From assembly GCF_902148855.1 (NCBI RefSeq), contig NC_043978.1, positions 19,423,195-19,487,194 of the forward strand: a stretch of DNA of 64,000 nt, given 5' to 3'. The position numbers and the translations under genes are program-made. The notes below the pieces were generated by a model. That model was not told the DNA's origin. It did no database searches and saw nothing but the letters and a program-made list of their open reading frames with translations. Shown here one piece after another: positions 53,190 to 64,000 of this stretch. This stretch comes from Sphaeramia orbicularis (lineage: Eukaryota; Chordata; Actinopteri; Kurtiformes; Apogonidae). Each line of letters opens with the position of its first letter. The stretch's first letter is position 1.

Positions 53190-53898
53190 CTCCACCAAGG
53201 ACGGCGGAGGTTATGTTTTCATCTGGGTTTGTGTGTTTGTCTGTCTGTTAGCAAGATAACTCAAAAAGTTATGGACGGATTTTGATGAAATTTTCAGGAA
53301 ATGTTGATACTTTTTTTTTTTTTTTTTATTCAACAACTGAACAGCATGTATACACAATATTACATCAAAGTAGGATAAAAAATAGTCACACTTCACAAAA
53401 TATTTTACATTTTCAATATATAGATACAAATGTAAGTAAAAAAAACAATGGATTTTTTTTTTTTTTTTTTTTTTTTGTCTGTCTGTTAGCAAGATAACTC
53501 AAAAGGTTATGGATGGATTTTGATGAAATTTTCAGGAAATGTTGATACTTTTTTTTATTGAATAATTAAACAGTATGTATACACAATATTACATGAAGGT
53601 AAGATTTAAAAAAAAAAGTAACATTTCACAAAATATTTTACATTTTCAATATATACAGGAGATACAAATGTAAGTAAAAAAAAAAAAAAAAAAGGACAGA
53701 TTTTTTGTTTGTTTGTTTGTCTGTTAGCAAGATAACTCTAAAAGTCATGGAAGGATTTTGCTGAAATTTTCAGGAACTGTTGAGACTTGCACAAGGAACA
53801 AATGATGAAATTTTGGTTGTGAATGGGTGGGGGGTGGGGGGACAACTGCTGATTTGCCTTGGCAGAGGTCTGTGCTCACCGAGTGCTTTTCTAGTTCC
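53190..53898 (+). mobile_element. CCTCCGCCAAGG-type repeat, amplified composite
   Basis: Starts CTCCACCAAGGACGGCGGAGG and ends CCTTGGCAGAGGTCTGTGCTC with GAGTGCTTTTCTAG. The middle has been duplicated together with a foreign T-tract and TATGTATACACAATATTACAT segment, giving two composite repeats of about 240 bp (53,240-53,470 and 53,480-53,700). Confidence 0.7.
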
Positions 53899-54213
53899 TG
53901 TTGTTTTTTTTTATTTCTGGTGACTAGCTCTTGTTGTTGGTGTTGTGATTTTGTAAGTAAAAATAAATTTTAAAAAAAAATTTAAAAAATTCCACAAAAT
54001 ACATCCAGTTGTCATTTTACACCCTTACAAGTGATGATGAAGAGCACAGGAAGTAAAAGAAGTTGACGAAGTTACAAGACTTAAAAAAGAAAAAAATTAG
54101 CCCATTAGCTGACGTCACATCAGTTATATCAGTTCTTCATGGATTCCGCTGATAAACATCATTCTCCTATCCTTCAAATCTTCACTCTTCATCTTTTGCT
54201 CATCAGCCATACA
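53899..54213. other. Unique sequence, no gene seen
   Basis: AT-rich with no frame or repeat signature. Confidence 0.3.
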
Positions 54214-54215
54214 TA

Positions 54216-54652
54216 CACTATATGGCCAAAACTATTGGGACACATTGAATTCAGGTGTTTTTTTTTTCTAACGGGTCTGAGATACAAAACAATAAAGACA
54301 TAGTTTTATATTGTGATAAATATCATTGCGTTACATTTGTTTGTTTTGTTTAAATTGTTATATTTGTTTCCAAAATGTCTCAGAGATGGTTTTTACTTAA
54401 TTTCTCTCAATGTTGATTTTTTTGTTTTTTATCCATGACTATGAATTTAAATGTTCGACCTCTAAATTTCTACAATATTTTTCATGCTCTGACTAAAAAT
54501 AATACTTTCTTACCACAACTAACAATCTACATTCTTAACATCTCACTAAGGAAGAAAAATCTCCCTTTAAATTGTAAAGAAATATCGATGCTTAAATCTC
54601 AAATCTTACAGCTATAGCCATGATGTGTCCCAATATTTTTGTCCATATAGTT
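54216..54652. mobile_element. Tc1/mariner-type MITE, CACTATATGG ends, 437 bp
   Basis: TA at 54,214-54,215 and 54,653-54,654. The ends are CACTATATGGCCAAAACTAT and, inverted, AACTATATGGACAAAAATAT, both followed by TGGGACACAT. From memory this is a very common fish MITE. Confidence 0.8.
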
Positions 54653-54654
54653 TA

Positions 54655-54894
54655 GAAACATCCATATTGCCTAAAAGTTTAATGAGAGATAAAATTATAG
54701 TCGTGGATTAAAAATAACAGAACAAAATCAGTGTTGAGAGAAATTGAGAGGCAACTTACCAATACAATGTAATGATATTTATCCCAAAATAAAACTCTAT
54801 TATGATATTTGTCATTACTGTTGTCTATCCCAGCCCCCTGTTAGAAAAGAAACACCTGAATTCAACATGTCTCAATACTTTTGTCCATATAATG
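54655..54894. mobile_element. Half copy of the same MITE family
   Basis: AAACACCTGAATTCAACATG and CTCAATACTTTTGTCCATATAATG followed by TA. Only the right end is present. Confidence 0.6.
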
Positions 54895-55040
54895 TATGTG
54901 CTGTCCAGAGCAGAGGGAAGGTATGATGTATGTCAACACACAGGTCAGCATAAAGCTAAACGCAAACGGACCAGGAGCGTAAACAGTATTAAAAGTGCAT
55001 TTTTCATTCATTATAAAACTCTGGTGGGACACATTAAGCC

Positions 55041-55041
<1 letters not shown>

Positions 55042-55073
<32 letters not shown>
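55042..55073. repeat. (CA)n microsatellite
   Basis: Sixteen perfect CA units. Confidence 0.95.
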
Positions 55074-55075
<2 letters not shown>

Positions 55076-55716
55076 TGCAGCTTTCAGTACAGGAAAATGT
55101 GGTGTTTACTTCCTCCAGATATTGTCAATACTGTGATAATGTTGATCCAAAATTATGCAGAATTGAAATTCCTAGTCAGACAACAGCACAGAGCCATCAC
55201 ACACAGCCTAAGCCTCCAGAAACCACAGAAAACTATAGGAAAATTTAGGCTGAAACTTTCCTGTATTTTATTAGAAAACTGTGAATTGTACTTTAGGATT
55301 GTTATGTAATCTTTTGGTGAAATTCCCCAGACCTACTGGACCTATTTGAAACAGGGCTCATTACACAATTTCTAATATTTTGACTATTTTTAAATAAACA
55401 ACTGAAAAAGTAAGTGGCACCTACTATTACTTCCACCCAGTTGAACAACACTTGACCCCTCATGCTCACTGATACTCTGCCTGAACAGGGATTTATGTTG
55501 AGTCTGAGGCTATGTTTACATGTAGCCGGGTCTTAGGTAGTGATGTTATGCTCGAAGCAGACGCTCAACTCCGTGTCGGGGTTTCACACAGCAGAAGTAT
55601 CGCGTTGATAAAATCACTACATCCTTAGAAAATAACAAAAACGCTATAGAAATATTCCTCGACCTTTCCAAAGCTTTCGATACGGTTGACCACGACATTC
55701 TACATGACAAACTTGT

Positions 55717-56016
55717 TTGCTATGGATTCAACGGTTCCGCCCTGCAATGGTTAAAAGACTATTTGCCAGAAAACAGTTAGTCTCTAATCATAATAACAAC
55801 TCTTCTCAGAAAGTCATAACATGTGGCGTACCTCAAGGATCCATTCTCGGTCCCCTTTTGTTTTTAATCTACGTTAATACTTGGCACAATACTTACTTGG
55901 CATCAGTATCTAAGAAATTATTTACTATATTATTTGCAGACGACACAAACTTATTTATGTCCCACAAAATTTTGACACCTTATTGGCATCTATTAATAAA
56001 GAATTGTACAATGTGA
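55717..56016 (+). pseudogene. LINE reverse transcriptase, palm domain part
   Basis: A 99-codon frame with VITCGVPQGSILGPLLFL and ILFADDTNLFMSH: motifs 4 and 5 of the reverse transcriptase palm, including the two aspartates of FADD. The preceding motif 3 segment (LDLSKAFDTVDH) is in another frame, so the gene is broken. Confidence 0.85.
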
Positions 56017-56798
56017 ATCAGTGGTTCAAGGCAAATAAACAGTCTCTTAATATCAAGAAAACAAATTTCATTATCTGTGCAGGTAGGAACAAGAACAAGA
56101 AATACAACAAAGAGAAGGCTAGAATATTCATAAATGATAAACCTATCAATCAGGTAAATCACACTCACTTTTTAGGTATACTGCTAGATGAAAAACTTTC
56201 ATGGAAAAATCACATTAGCTTTATTTGTAAGAAAATTTCAAAAAGCATAGGAATCATAAGAAAAGTCAAATCTGTGCTCACACAAGACATATTTATGACC
56301 CTTTACTGTACTGTACAGTTCAATATATATCTTTATTTAACATATTGCAATATTATCTGGGCTAGTAGATACACAAAATCTATCAAACTACTCTATCAAC
56401 TACAAAAGCGCTTTGTCAGAATCGCTGCCAATGCTACTTTCACAGCACACTCAGCTGGTCCGTTTCACCACTTAAAAGTTATGACTGTGTATGACATCAA
56501 CAAATTACAGATTGTCATATTTGTCCATAAAATTGTCAATAACAGTTCATGTTTACCTGATCAATACAAAGGCTTCTTCCGGTTCAACTCAGGCATTCAT
56601 CACCACAGTACCAGACAGCGGAATCTACCAAGACCGATTATGACAAAATCCAATCAGAAACAATTTACAATACTGTATAGGGGCCCCATCATATGGAACA
56701 ATTTAAGCCAGTCACAGCAAACCTGTGTGTTCTTACCTAGATTCAAAAAACTCTTAAAATTGGATTTCATAGAACACCCAAGCACTACTTTCACGTGA
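55983..56798 (+). pseudogene. LINE reverse transcriptase, thumb and C-terminal part
   Basis: A 271-codon frame continuing the LINE protein: VNQWFKANKQSLNIKKTNF, HTHFLGILLDEKLSWKNHI, YCNIIWASRYTKSIKLL and the terminal RFKKLLKLDFIEH. It ends at the normal C-terminus of this protein group. It overlaps the palm fragment by 34 bases because of a frameshift. Confidence 0.85.
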
Positions 56799-57171
56799 TC
56801 TGTTTGTTTTCCTTGATTCAATTACTATTTTTCTTAGTTAGATAACTTTTTAGTTTCATTCTGAATTTCGTTTCATAGTTTTGTCGATTCCTATTTATTT
56901 CCATGTGCACTGCTCACGATGTATATAGTTTCTTTGTTATACTTGTTTTTGACTTATTTTCTTCATTTAGTTAATTTTGTTTGCTTATGATTGTATATCA
57001 TTACTTGACATTGTAAATACTTTCTTTATTTCAAGTTTTTGGGGAGGCCCATGATAAACCACTTTGGTTTCTGGCTTCCCCGACATGTTTTTTTTATTGT
57101 TATTATTATTATGTTTTATTGTCTTGTATACATGCAAATGAACAAACAAACAAACAAAACAAAAAAGAAAC

Positions 57172-57465
57172 ATGGCGCAGTATGTGTGGACACACCAGGA
57201 CACCCAATCATTTTTTAAATTTCTTACGGGATAGAGGGGTAATATATAAAATAATGAATATATCTGTAAATCAACACCATATTTCCGTTGTCGCCAGGTT
57301 TAAGAAATGACTTCTCGTATCATCTCATGATAATAAATACACTAATTATCACGTTTGTGATTTAATGGAAAAACCGACATTATGCACTTCTGTTTTTTCG
57401 ACATCTAGTAAATATCATTAAAGTTTTGCACATATATCCAATGGAAAAGCCATTACTGCTGCTAA
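57172..57465 (-). mobile_element. AGCTGCTTTTCC MITE, inverted partial copy
   Basis: GCAGTATGTGTGGACACACC, CGGGATAGAGGGGTAATATA and CCAATGGAAAAGC match 45,724-46,920 inverted. The LINE tail abuts it and replaces the other end. It lacks the Tc1-like insertion, so it gives the empty site (AATATATCTGTAAATC). Confidence 0.7.
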
Positions 57466-57617
57466 AGTTCCTTCTTTTCCAACCCTTTGTTAGTGGCTGT
57501 TTGCACACAGCATAACACAGGCCCTTTTAAGGTGTTTAGTGGGTGTGGTCACATGCTAATTACAAACAATCAACCACACCTGCATTTAAGCGATAAAGAT
57601 TGAACATTTACCACACC

Positions 57618-58573
57618 TAGGGATGGGACTCGAGAACTGGTTCTTTTTGAGAACCGGCTCCCAGTAGCTCGATTCCTTGGAATCGTTTGCCTGCCTGCTT
57701 AACAATTCTGCTTAGCAATTCCGCCTTCGTTGTGCATGCACAATGACGTCACATGTACGCTGCATTGTTTTGGTCAGAACTTAGGCAACATGGCGTTGAG
57801 GCAGAAACACGAAAAGGCAGAAACACGTCTAACAAGATGACACCAGGTCCACTTACTTGGAACACTTGCAAAGCTTCCATGTCTTCTAAAGGGGGGATCC
57901 CTCCAATATCCTCACACAGCATGTGAATCATTTACAGGAATGTCACGTATTTAATTCACTACTTAGCAGCGCTTGTGAATGTAGCAGCAGAGTGAATGAC
58001 GGCCGGTTCCAGTTCTGGTGCGGGCAGCAAACGTCGTACCCAAATACAAGTTTCCGAAGGTAAGAAGGGAAAGGAAATGAGGCGCACAACAACGGGAGAC
58101 AAGCCGAGCCGAGTCGAACCAGTTCCATGAAGTAGAAATGCGTCAATTAGCTAGGACTAAGCCACTACTCTGGAATGGCTATCACAGCAAAATATTATCT
58201 ATAGATATAGGCCATTTCAAAATGCATCACTAGAACTTGCCCCCTTGGGTGGTACCAATATTCCAAATATCTGGTCTTGGCCCATGGACTAAATAGAGGA
58301 ATTAGTAAAGAGTCTTTAGTTTCACTTTCACTGTACACCCCCCCCGAACCAGGCCCGGCGTCATCTGTTCTTATTATTTGTACATACTGTATGTGTTATA
58401 TTTTCCGTGCAGAGATGGAAATATAAAAGACAGTTAACGCAAACACACCCGTCTGTACTGTTTCATTCCCTCACCCAATGAGAATCGCAAAGAGAATCGA
58501 TAAAGAATCGGATCGATAAGCAATATCGATAATGGAATCGGAATCGTTAAATTCTCAACAATTCCCATCCGTA
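57618..58573. mobile_element. hAT-type element, TAGGGATGGG family, 956 bp
   Basis: ACCACACC at 57,610-57,617 is repeated exactly at 58,574-58,581. The ends are TAGGGATGGGACTCGAG and, inverted, TACGGATGGGAATTGTTG. CGATTCC and GGAATCG runs near both ends are typical of this fish family. The 60-codon minus-strand frame (57,749-57,931) may be a shred of hAT transposase, but this is not clear. Confidence 0.85.
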
Positions 58574-58584
58574 ACCACACCTGT

Positions 58585-59190
58585 GACAGAATAGATCTGG
58601 ACCGCAAGAACATTTGGTGCATTTTCTCGTAACAAAAAAAATAAAAGAAATGGTAACAGACTGTTGCTGCATGAGCCCCAGTGTCTCCTCATTTCTGGCT
58701 TTTTCCACAAACTTTGACCCCCTCTACAGGGATCTGCTCCCATTCAGTCACACAGAGCTGGTGATGAGACCTGGCTTCCGCTCATTTCAGAGGTCAGGGT
58801 TCAAGTTTTCCACCCCAAACTGGGAAAACCACATGTCCCAGATGTGTCTCTAAATGGGTAAACATATTGTCCATGTAATGAGGAACAGTTTATGATGAGA
58901 ACTACTGCCACGGCGAGCACTGTTTTCTCACCTGGTGAAGAAGATCAGCCTCATGGATGGGGCTTTATTGGCCGAGCTTAGAGTCGTTGCTGCTGCGTAT
59001 CGTACCACACTGTCTTGGCTTATCCAGGTCTGGGTCGTGGGGGCAGCGGCCACAGCAAACAGTCAGCAGTAATGGCTATAAAGGGCAAGGTCTCAGGTTT
59101 CAGAAACTGCTGGAATATTTGGAACAAATAGTGAAAGAGTTACAGGGGGTACATAGTCAGAACACTGAAAATAATATTGCATAATGGTCA
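58585..59190. other. Unrecognised sequence, perhaps an old repeat
   Basis: GGATCTGCTCCCATTCAGTCAC, GAGACCTGGCTTCCGCTC and AGCCTCATGGATGGGGC are gene-like in composition, but all frames are short and broken. No family is recognised. Confidence 0.3.
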
Positions 59191-59192
59191 AT

Positions 59193-59528
59193 AATTGCTA
59201 TTGACTATCTCACCATGGGGAGCAGAGCATTCAGCCGCTCTGCTCCCTAACTCTGGAACTCCTTGCCACCAGAGCTCAGAAATACCACTTCACTCCCTCT
59301 CTTCAAATCCAAACTCAAAACCCATCTGTTTAGGATCGCTTTCTCTTTTAACCTGCCTTTTATTTTTTACTCTGTTTTATTGCTTGTTTTATACTCTCCT
59401 GTTTACTGTACAGTGTCGTTGAGTGCCAAGAAAGGCGCCTATAAATACAATGTATTATTACTATTATTATTATGATGATGATGATGATGATGATGATTAT
59501 GATTATTATTATTATTATTATTATTGTT
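59193..59528 (+). mobile_element. LINE C-terminal fragment with (ATT)n tail
   Basis: The plus strand reads SRAFSRSAP then LWNSLPPELRNTTSLPLFKS and LKTHLF in close frames, the ending of an L2-like fish LINE protein. GGCGCCTATAAATACAATG and a TTATTA/GATGAT microsatellite form the usual repeat tail. Everything upstream is missing. Confidence 0.75.
59450..59528. repeat. (ATT)n/(GAT)n microsatellite tail
   Basis: ATTATTACT then GATGATGATGATG then ATTATTATT. It lies at the 3' end of the LINE fragment. Confidence 0.9.
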
Positions 59529-59529
59529 A

Positions 59530-60240
59530 TTATTACTAGCAGCATTGTACACATGGCTAAAGCGCCCTCCTGTGGTGCAACAGCGGCATTGTAGCCCTCC
59601 CGTGCTGCAACCTCGTAATCAGACACGGGGACACCGGACGCCCAGACGGACACAGAACAAGAATATTATTATTATCTCTCCCATGAATAACGTGGCTGGA
59701 AATGGATCATTTAAAAAAAAATTAAAGTCAAAGTAAACTATATTAAATAAAACAAGTTGAAATGTGTGAAATTCTATCTAAAAAAAAATTGCAATCTACC
59801 CATTCTTTTTTTTATTTTTTTAAGCTCTAAGCCACCCTACTCCTTTCTAAAACTCGAAATTTCCCCCCAACTTCTGCAAGTTTTTATCCCACTACTATAA
59901 TCTTCTCCGGTACTTCAACTTCTTACTCGGCTGCTACTTTCATATCTAAATTGCACCAGTTTTTAGTGCTGTTACACATTTAGTGGTCAATAAATACTAT
60001 TGACCATTATACCCGTGGACTCAGATTCCTATCTATTTTATGTGTTATAGTAGAATGAACAATCTCCACTTAATGTAGCAAGAACATGCAACATTTGTTT
60101 TTAATATACTTATATATAAATTCAGGTGTTAAGGATTTTTCAGGTCAGGAAAATAACACGCAGATCAGAATGTGCGCTATTTAATGGTGTATTCTTTGTC
60201 TGGTATCGTGAACATTTGTTCCTCTTGTTATCAGAGGTGT
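59530..60240. other. Unique sequence, no gene seen
   Basis: AT-rich apart from 59,560-59,660 (GCGCCCTCCTGTGGTGCAAC). No supported frame. Confidence 0.3.
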
Positions 60241-60244
60241 TTCC

Positions 60245-60720
60245 TGTGACGTTTGAGCTCTGAATTAATCTGTTGTCCTACATTTGCGACACATCCCTCC
60301 CTCATCAGTAATGCTGCATCACGGTGTGGCAGTAAGTAGGCAGCAAATAATCACTGTAAACATGATCGCAATAATAATGACGGTAATTGTCTGTGCTAAC
60401 TCTGCCAGCAGCTCTCCAAAGCCCTGTTTGTTTTCTGATCCCTCTTCACAGGAGTCATTTTGGTCTAATGGTCCGTTTAATCTGCCTCTTTCTCTCTCTC
60501 TCCTCCCTCCGTCTCTGTTCCCTCCTTCTCTTTGTCTGAAATGGAGCATGCAACACTAAATGGAGATAATAGAGGCTCCATTTTGCGGCTAAGAGGGTAA
60601 TTTGCTAACTCTTTGAAAACATAATTCTCATAACGGCATAACAGACCCAATTGTTCCTTTGTTACTCTATTTGTCACAAGTCTAATTCAATAAGCCTTTG
60701 CTGTTGTTGGGATTCTTTTT
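60245..60720. other. Candidate conserved non-coding element
   Basis: Non-repetitive and evenly composed, with TTTTGGTCTAATGGTCCG, AATGGAGATAATAGAGGCTCC, TTTTGCGGCTAAGAGGG and CAATAATAATGACGGTAATT. No frame stands out on either strand (the 91- and 76-codon frames overlap and carry no domain). This is the strongest enhancer-like stretch by eye, but conservation cannot be tested here. Confidence 0.35.
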
Positions 60721-61310
60721 ACAGGACATTTAATATTTAGAAAAGTACCATTTTTGACACTTATTAACCTTGAAGTGATAGTAACAAATATATTTCTTCC
60801 AGTGACTGGCAATGAGATACTTCTAGAGGCAGGGTTTTGTTTAGTTTAGAGCTTGACTAAATAGTGGTAGAAACTTTAAAAACCTGCACCAAATATGCCT
60901 TCAGATAAGCAGCGGTGAACAATAATATATAATAATAATAATTTTGAAGTTCTCAGTCATAATGTTCACCCTAAAAGACTAGCACTATTAGAGTTTCATC
61001 TGTGATTAGTTTACAAGGGCTTAGGACTGTCCAGATGTAAAATGGAAGGGACTGAAGACTCGATCACAGACGTTCTGAGCTCTTTATCGCCCCTTTCCAT
61101 AAGTCAGCACCTAATGCACACTTTACCTGAAGTCATTACCCACAATTCCTGAAGTTATGACGTCAATCTCGGGGTTGCAAGTAAAAGCCTTGAAGCTCTG
61201 ACTGACATTTACATTAAAACTCTACATGAACAAAGATTTAAGAGAACAATCAGAGCAATGAAAGAATCGCACACCACTTCATCAACCACTGATTTTTACT
61301 CTATATGCTC
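60721..61310. other. Unique sequence, no gene seen
   Basis: AT-rich, ordinary. No repeat or coding signal. Confidence 0.3.
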
Positions 61311-61314
61311 AACT

Positions 61315-61906
61315 ATGCTGCGTTCCAGGCCAACTGTAACTCATGTTTTTCCAACCTTCTACCGGTGAAAATGTACTAGATTGGCAGTCAAACCTGTGAC
61401 TTACCACCCGTGAACTCGTACTAGATTGATGTACTCCCAGTTTCGAGTTCTGATGTCACGTAGCCCATGAAACAACAATGGCAGCCCCCATAGATGCGGT
61501 GATTATGCCAAATTGTTTATTAAAACAAGGTATTGCTCTACTGTTATTTATCCGCAAATGTTATGCAAAATCAGCAGCTTCTCTAGTGTTAGGACAAGAA
61601 TAAATTAATACCAAATATGTATCCAAATATACAAATAACAGAATATAAAAGGTGTAACAGCTTCTCTTTCCGTTTTTCCTCCTCTGTTTCCCTCAAATAA
61701 GCGAAGAGCAAACACCTCTGGGACAGAAATGATTGTAAACGAAGATAAGCCCCGTACAGTCCACCATGCAGGTTTGTTTACATTTAGCAACCACAATTCC
61801 TTATGCTTAGGCATTTTGGCGTGACTTGCCTGGAACATTACAAAGTCATGAGTCATGATTTCAAGTCGTGACTTATGGGCTCAAAATCCGGCCTGGAACG
61901 CATCAT
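61315..61906. mobile_element. GCGTTCCAGGCC MITE, intact copy, 592 bp
   Basis: The ends are ATGCTGCGTTCCAGGCC and, inverted, ATGATGCGTTCCAGGCC: 17 bp with one mismatch. The body matches 31,025-32,682 and shows the single TTAA where that copy was interrupted. No transposase. Confidence 0.8.
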
Positions 61907-61973
61907 AAGTACATCGATCATTTGATAACTAAGAAATCCCAAACGCTCCAACATTTACCACTGGGCAGTGGCG

Positions 61974-62308
61974 TAGTGATTAGTACTTAAACCTCACAGC
62001 TGTATGTTTTTATACGTTAATTAATTTTCTAGGTTCAGCGGCAGTTCACCATTACAAATAAGCTAAGTGCTAACACTAACGGTAATGTTAATGGTAGGCA
62101 CTGTGTGTATGAGTAAAATGCCCTACATAGATTCCCTATGTGAACTAACCTTTACTGGGACACCTTTTGTGCCTAAATAACTAATAAATGACTTACTTTG
62201 ATTTTTTTAAAATTTTAATTCTAGCCCTTTTAGGAACCAGTGACATGTCCAAGGTGTACCTGGCCGTGACGTCTCAAAGATTAAGCAGTTTGGAAAATGA
62301 ATGAATGA
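61974..62308 (+). mobile_element. Common fish repeat beginning GGGCAGTGGCGTAGTG
   Basis: GGCGTAGTGATTAGTACTTA and CCTCACAGCTGTATG at the start, and CAGTGACATGTCCAAGGTGTACCTGG with GAAAATGAATGAATGAG at the end, match from memory a widespread fish repeat. The middle is diverged. Confidence 0.5.
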
Positions 62309-62452
62309 GTTTCACTGTAATTTATTTTAAGATGTAATCCCAGTTAACTTGAACTTCCTCATTTTATCTCATGCCATTGTTGCTATAGTGATGTGATGTA
62401 GGAAAGTGCGTCCCATTTCTTTGATATCTTTCCAGGCCCTTATAGACTCTTA

Positions 62453-63510
62453 GGCCCAATCCCAATTCACCCCTTACCCTTACCCCTATCCCTTGGCCCT
62501 TGCACTTGGCACTACCCCTTGAAACGGAGCTGCAAGGGGTAGGGGTTGAAACATTCCCCTATGAAATGGGACAACCCTTCGCGATGTGTTACGTCATCAT
62601 TTCATGAGCACTTTTTGAGTTTACTTTGGAAGGTTTGACTTGTCTGTGTGCTTTTTATGTATTTGTTTTATATATGGAAGTCTGTCTGTAACTATTTAAT
62701 GTACTGCTGCCCATCTTGGCCAGGACACTCTTGAAAAAGAGATTCTTAATCTCAATGAGGTTTTCCTGGTTAAATAAAGGTAAAATAAAAAATAAAATAA
62801 AAAATCAGCAGTCATTGATGCCGCTATAAACAGATGCAAAAACTTCGTTTCTGAAAGTATTCCCCATGCCATCAGCAGCTGTAACCCTCTCTGTTCCATG
62901 GGCTTTGGTCATCTTTTTGCAGCTATCAACTATAAACTGCAGAAATGCGATCTATAACACACTGAAATGGCATTAAACGGCCGATCAAATTATTAAGTTA
63001 TTTACAAAGACAATACTTATATTTGTATGTCTCTTTCGTCACACTGCAGAATTTTTTGGCTGTGTTTACCTCCAACTTGCCAACGATTCGAACAGAATTG
63101 GGAAATTTCTCCTACCCCTCTGTTCATAGTGTGGTGCTGAAAAATCTCCATTTCAAGGACTAAAAAGCCCTACCCCTCCGTCTAATGGGCTCCATGCACA
63201 GATCCACTACTTCCTGAACTTCAGGTGACTCCTTTATTTCCTGTCTTTTATTATTGGACACACTGATAAATCCAGCTGTGCCTGCTACTTCTTGTTGTGA
63301 CTACTGATTAATTAGGCATACCTGGATTAACCAGTGTGTCCAATAATAAAGACAGGAAAAAAGGACCCACCTGAAGTTCAGGAAGTAGTGGGGCTGTGCA
63401 TAGAGCCCATTGAGAATCGGGACAACACCACCCTTCCATGTGAACGTGCAAAACGGAGGGGTAGGGGTAAGGGGGAGGGCCAAGAGGTTAATTGGGGTTG
63501 GGTCTTACTC
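62453..63510. mobile_element. Long inverted-repeat MITE with C-rich ends
   Basis: The ends are GGCCCAATCCCAATTCACCCC and, inverted, GACCCAACCCCAATTAACC, each followed by CCCTTACCCCTAYCCCT-like text. The right half folds strongly: GGCTCCATGCACAG...CTACTTCCTGAACTTCAGGTG is mirrored by CACCTGAAGTTCAGGAAGTAG...CTGTGCATAGAGCCC (63,188-63,410). No coding frame. Confidence 0.7.
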
Positions 63511-64000
63511 TCAAACACAGGGTTTGTGATTAGTTTTTAGAGTGGAGACTGGGAATAGGCCTAAACTCCCAGGATTGTGGGATGCAGTTTGTACTGTGAC
63601 ATTTAACCTTTGTCCTATATCATCCATGCACGTTGCTATTTACTTCTGCCAGTAGTTGTCAAACAGACGATGACTTTAATAAAACTGCAGCACTGACCTC
63701 ATGTGACCCTCAGTAACATTCACATGCTCATAAGCTCATGCAGATGTTTGTGTCACGTGATAACAGTGTAAACTGTTGGTTTAGCTAAGAAGACATTGCA
63801 TGTTATCTTCTGTAATGTTAAGTGTAAATTATTCATCGTGGGAAACTAAAAGTCTCCACTGAAATTAAGACTGGAGACAGGATGAATTTTTTATTTCAGT
63901 GGGTTAGAAGCTTTTAAAATCAGGGGGATCCAACCCACTGGAGTAATTAAACATTCAGATTTAATTTACACTAGAAACCACACCATGATGTGTAAGCTGG
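63511..64000. other. Unique sequence, no gene seen
   Basis: No repeat, RNA or coding signature. Confidence 0.3.

Larger units (their letters stand above)
55596..57171 (+). mobile_element. 5'-truncated LINE with broken reverse transcriptase
   Basis: Carries the second half of a non-LTR reverse transcriptase in three frames: FLDLSKAFDTVDHDIL (55,650 region), GVPQGSILGPLLFLIY and FADDTNLF (55,830-55,960), then NQWFKANKQSLNIKK, HFLGILLDEKLSWKNHI and PIIWNNLSQSQQ to the stop at 56,798. Frameshifts lie near 55,770 and 55,970. The FADD catalytic motif is intact. The style (PQGSILGPLLF, WFKANKLSLN) fits the CR1/Jockey-like group. The 3' UTR ends in an AAAC-rich tail near 57,165. Confidence 0.85.

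Noticed and set aside
57749-58146. Two minus-strand frames inside the 956-bp hAT element as a transposase gene
   Set aside because: They are 60-67 codons and lack a zinc finger or catalytic motif, so they are too weak to call.

Overview
The window looks like non-coding or intergenic DNA from a ray-finned (teleost) fish. It is AT-rich and packed with microsatellites and short non-autonomous DNA transposons (hAT, piggyBac and Tc1/mariner types), with LINE tails and intron-bearing eukaryotic tRNA-Tyr genes. I found no convincing multi-exon host protein gene. The only long credible protein-coding frame is a 958-codon transposase-like gene inside a mobile element.

Layout. 1-10,290: an array of seven tRNA-Tyr(GTA) genes, six on the minus strand and one inverted, carried on related units; spacings are 779 to 1,716 bp between copies 1 and 5. 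A 3.5 kb element with long imperfect terminal inverted repeats and the 958-aa frame interrupts the unit between tRNA copies 5 and 6. 10,200-16,900: nested mobile elements, including a TTAA-flanked piggyBac-like element carrying a 2.45 kb insertion, which itself holds an 819 bp inverted-repeat element; then a hAT element with an exact 8-bp target duplication. 17,200-35,100: many non-autonomous elements whose ends can be placed to the base by TTAA, TA or 8-bp duplications, one long palindrome, one solo-LTR-like fossil and several LINE 3' ends. 35,690-38,640: about 3 kb of almost pure pyrimidine sequence with higher-order repeats, split by a GT tract. 38,640-44,140: mostly unique sequence with one CpG-rich, promoter-like island near 40.2-40.5 kb. 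44,150-49,060: deeply nested transposons, including twin 890-bp Tc1-like deletion derivatives. 50,680-52,250: a five-unit tandem array. 53,190-59,540: composite repeats, a broken LINE reverse transcriptase and a 956 bp hAT element. 60,000-61,300: unique sequence that may include conserved regulatory DNA. 61,300-63,510: further MITEs.

Working together: the tRNA genes are the likely functional host content. The 958-aa frame looks intact and is probably the transposase of its own element. Most other elements lack a usable transposase and would depend on enzymes encoded elsewhere. The candidate host regulatory segments (about 21.8, 30.4, 40.3, 49.3 and 60.4 kb) are suggested only by composition and lack of repeats. 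All family assignments rest on sequence reading and memory of families; no database search was run.
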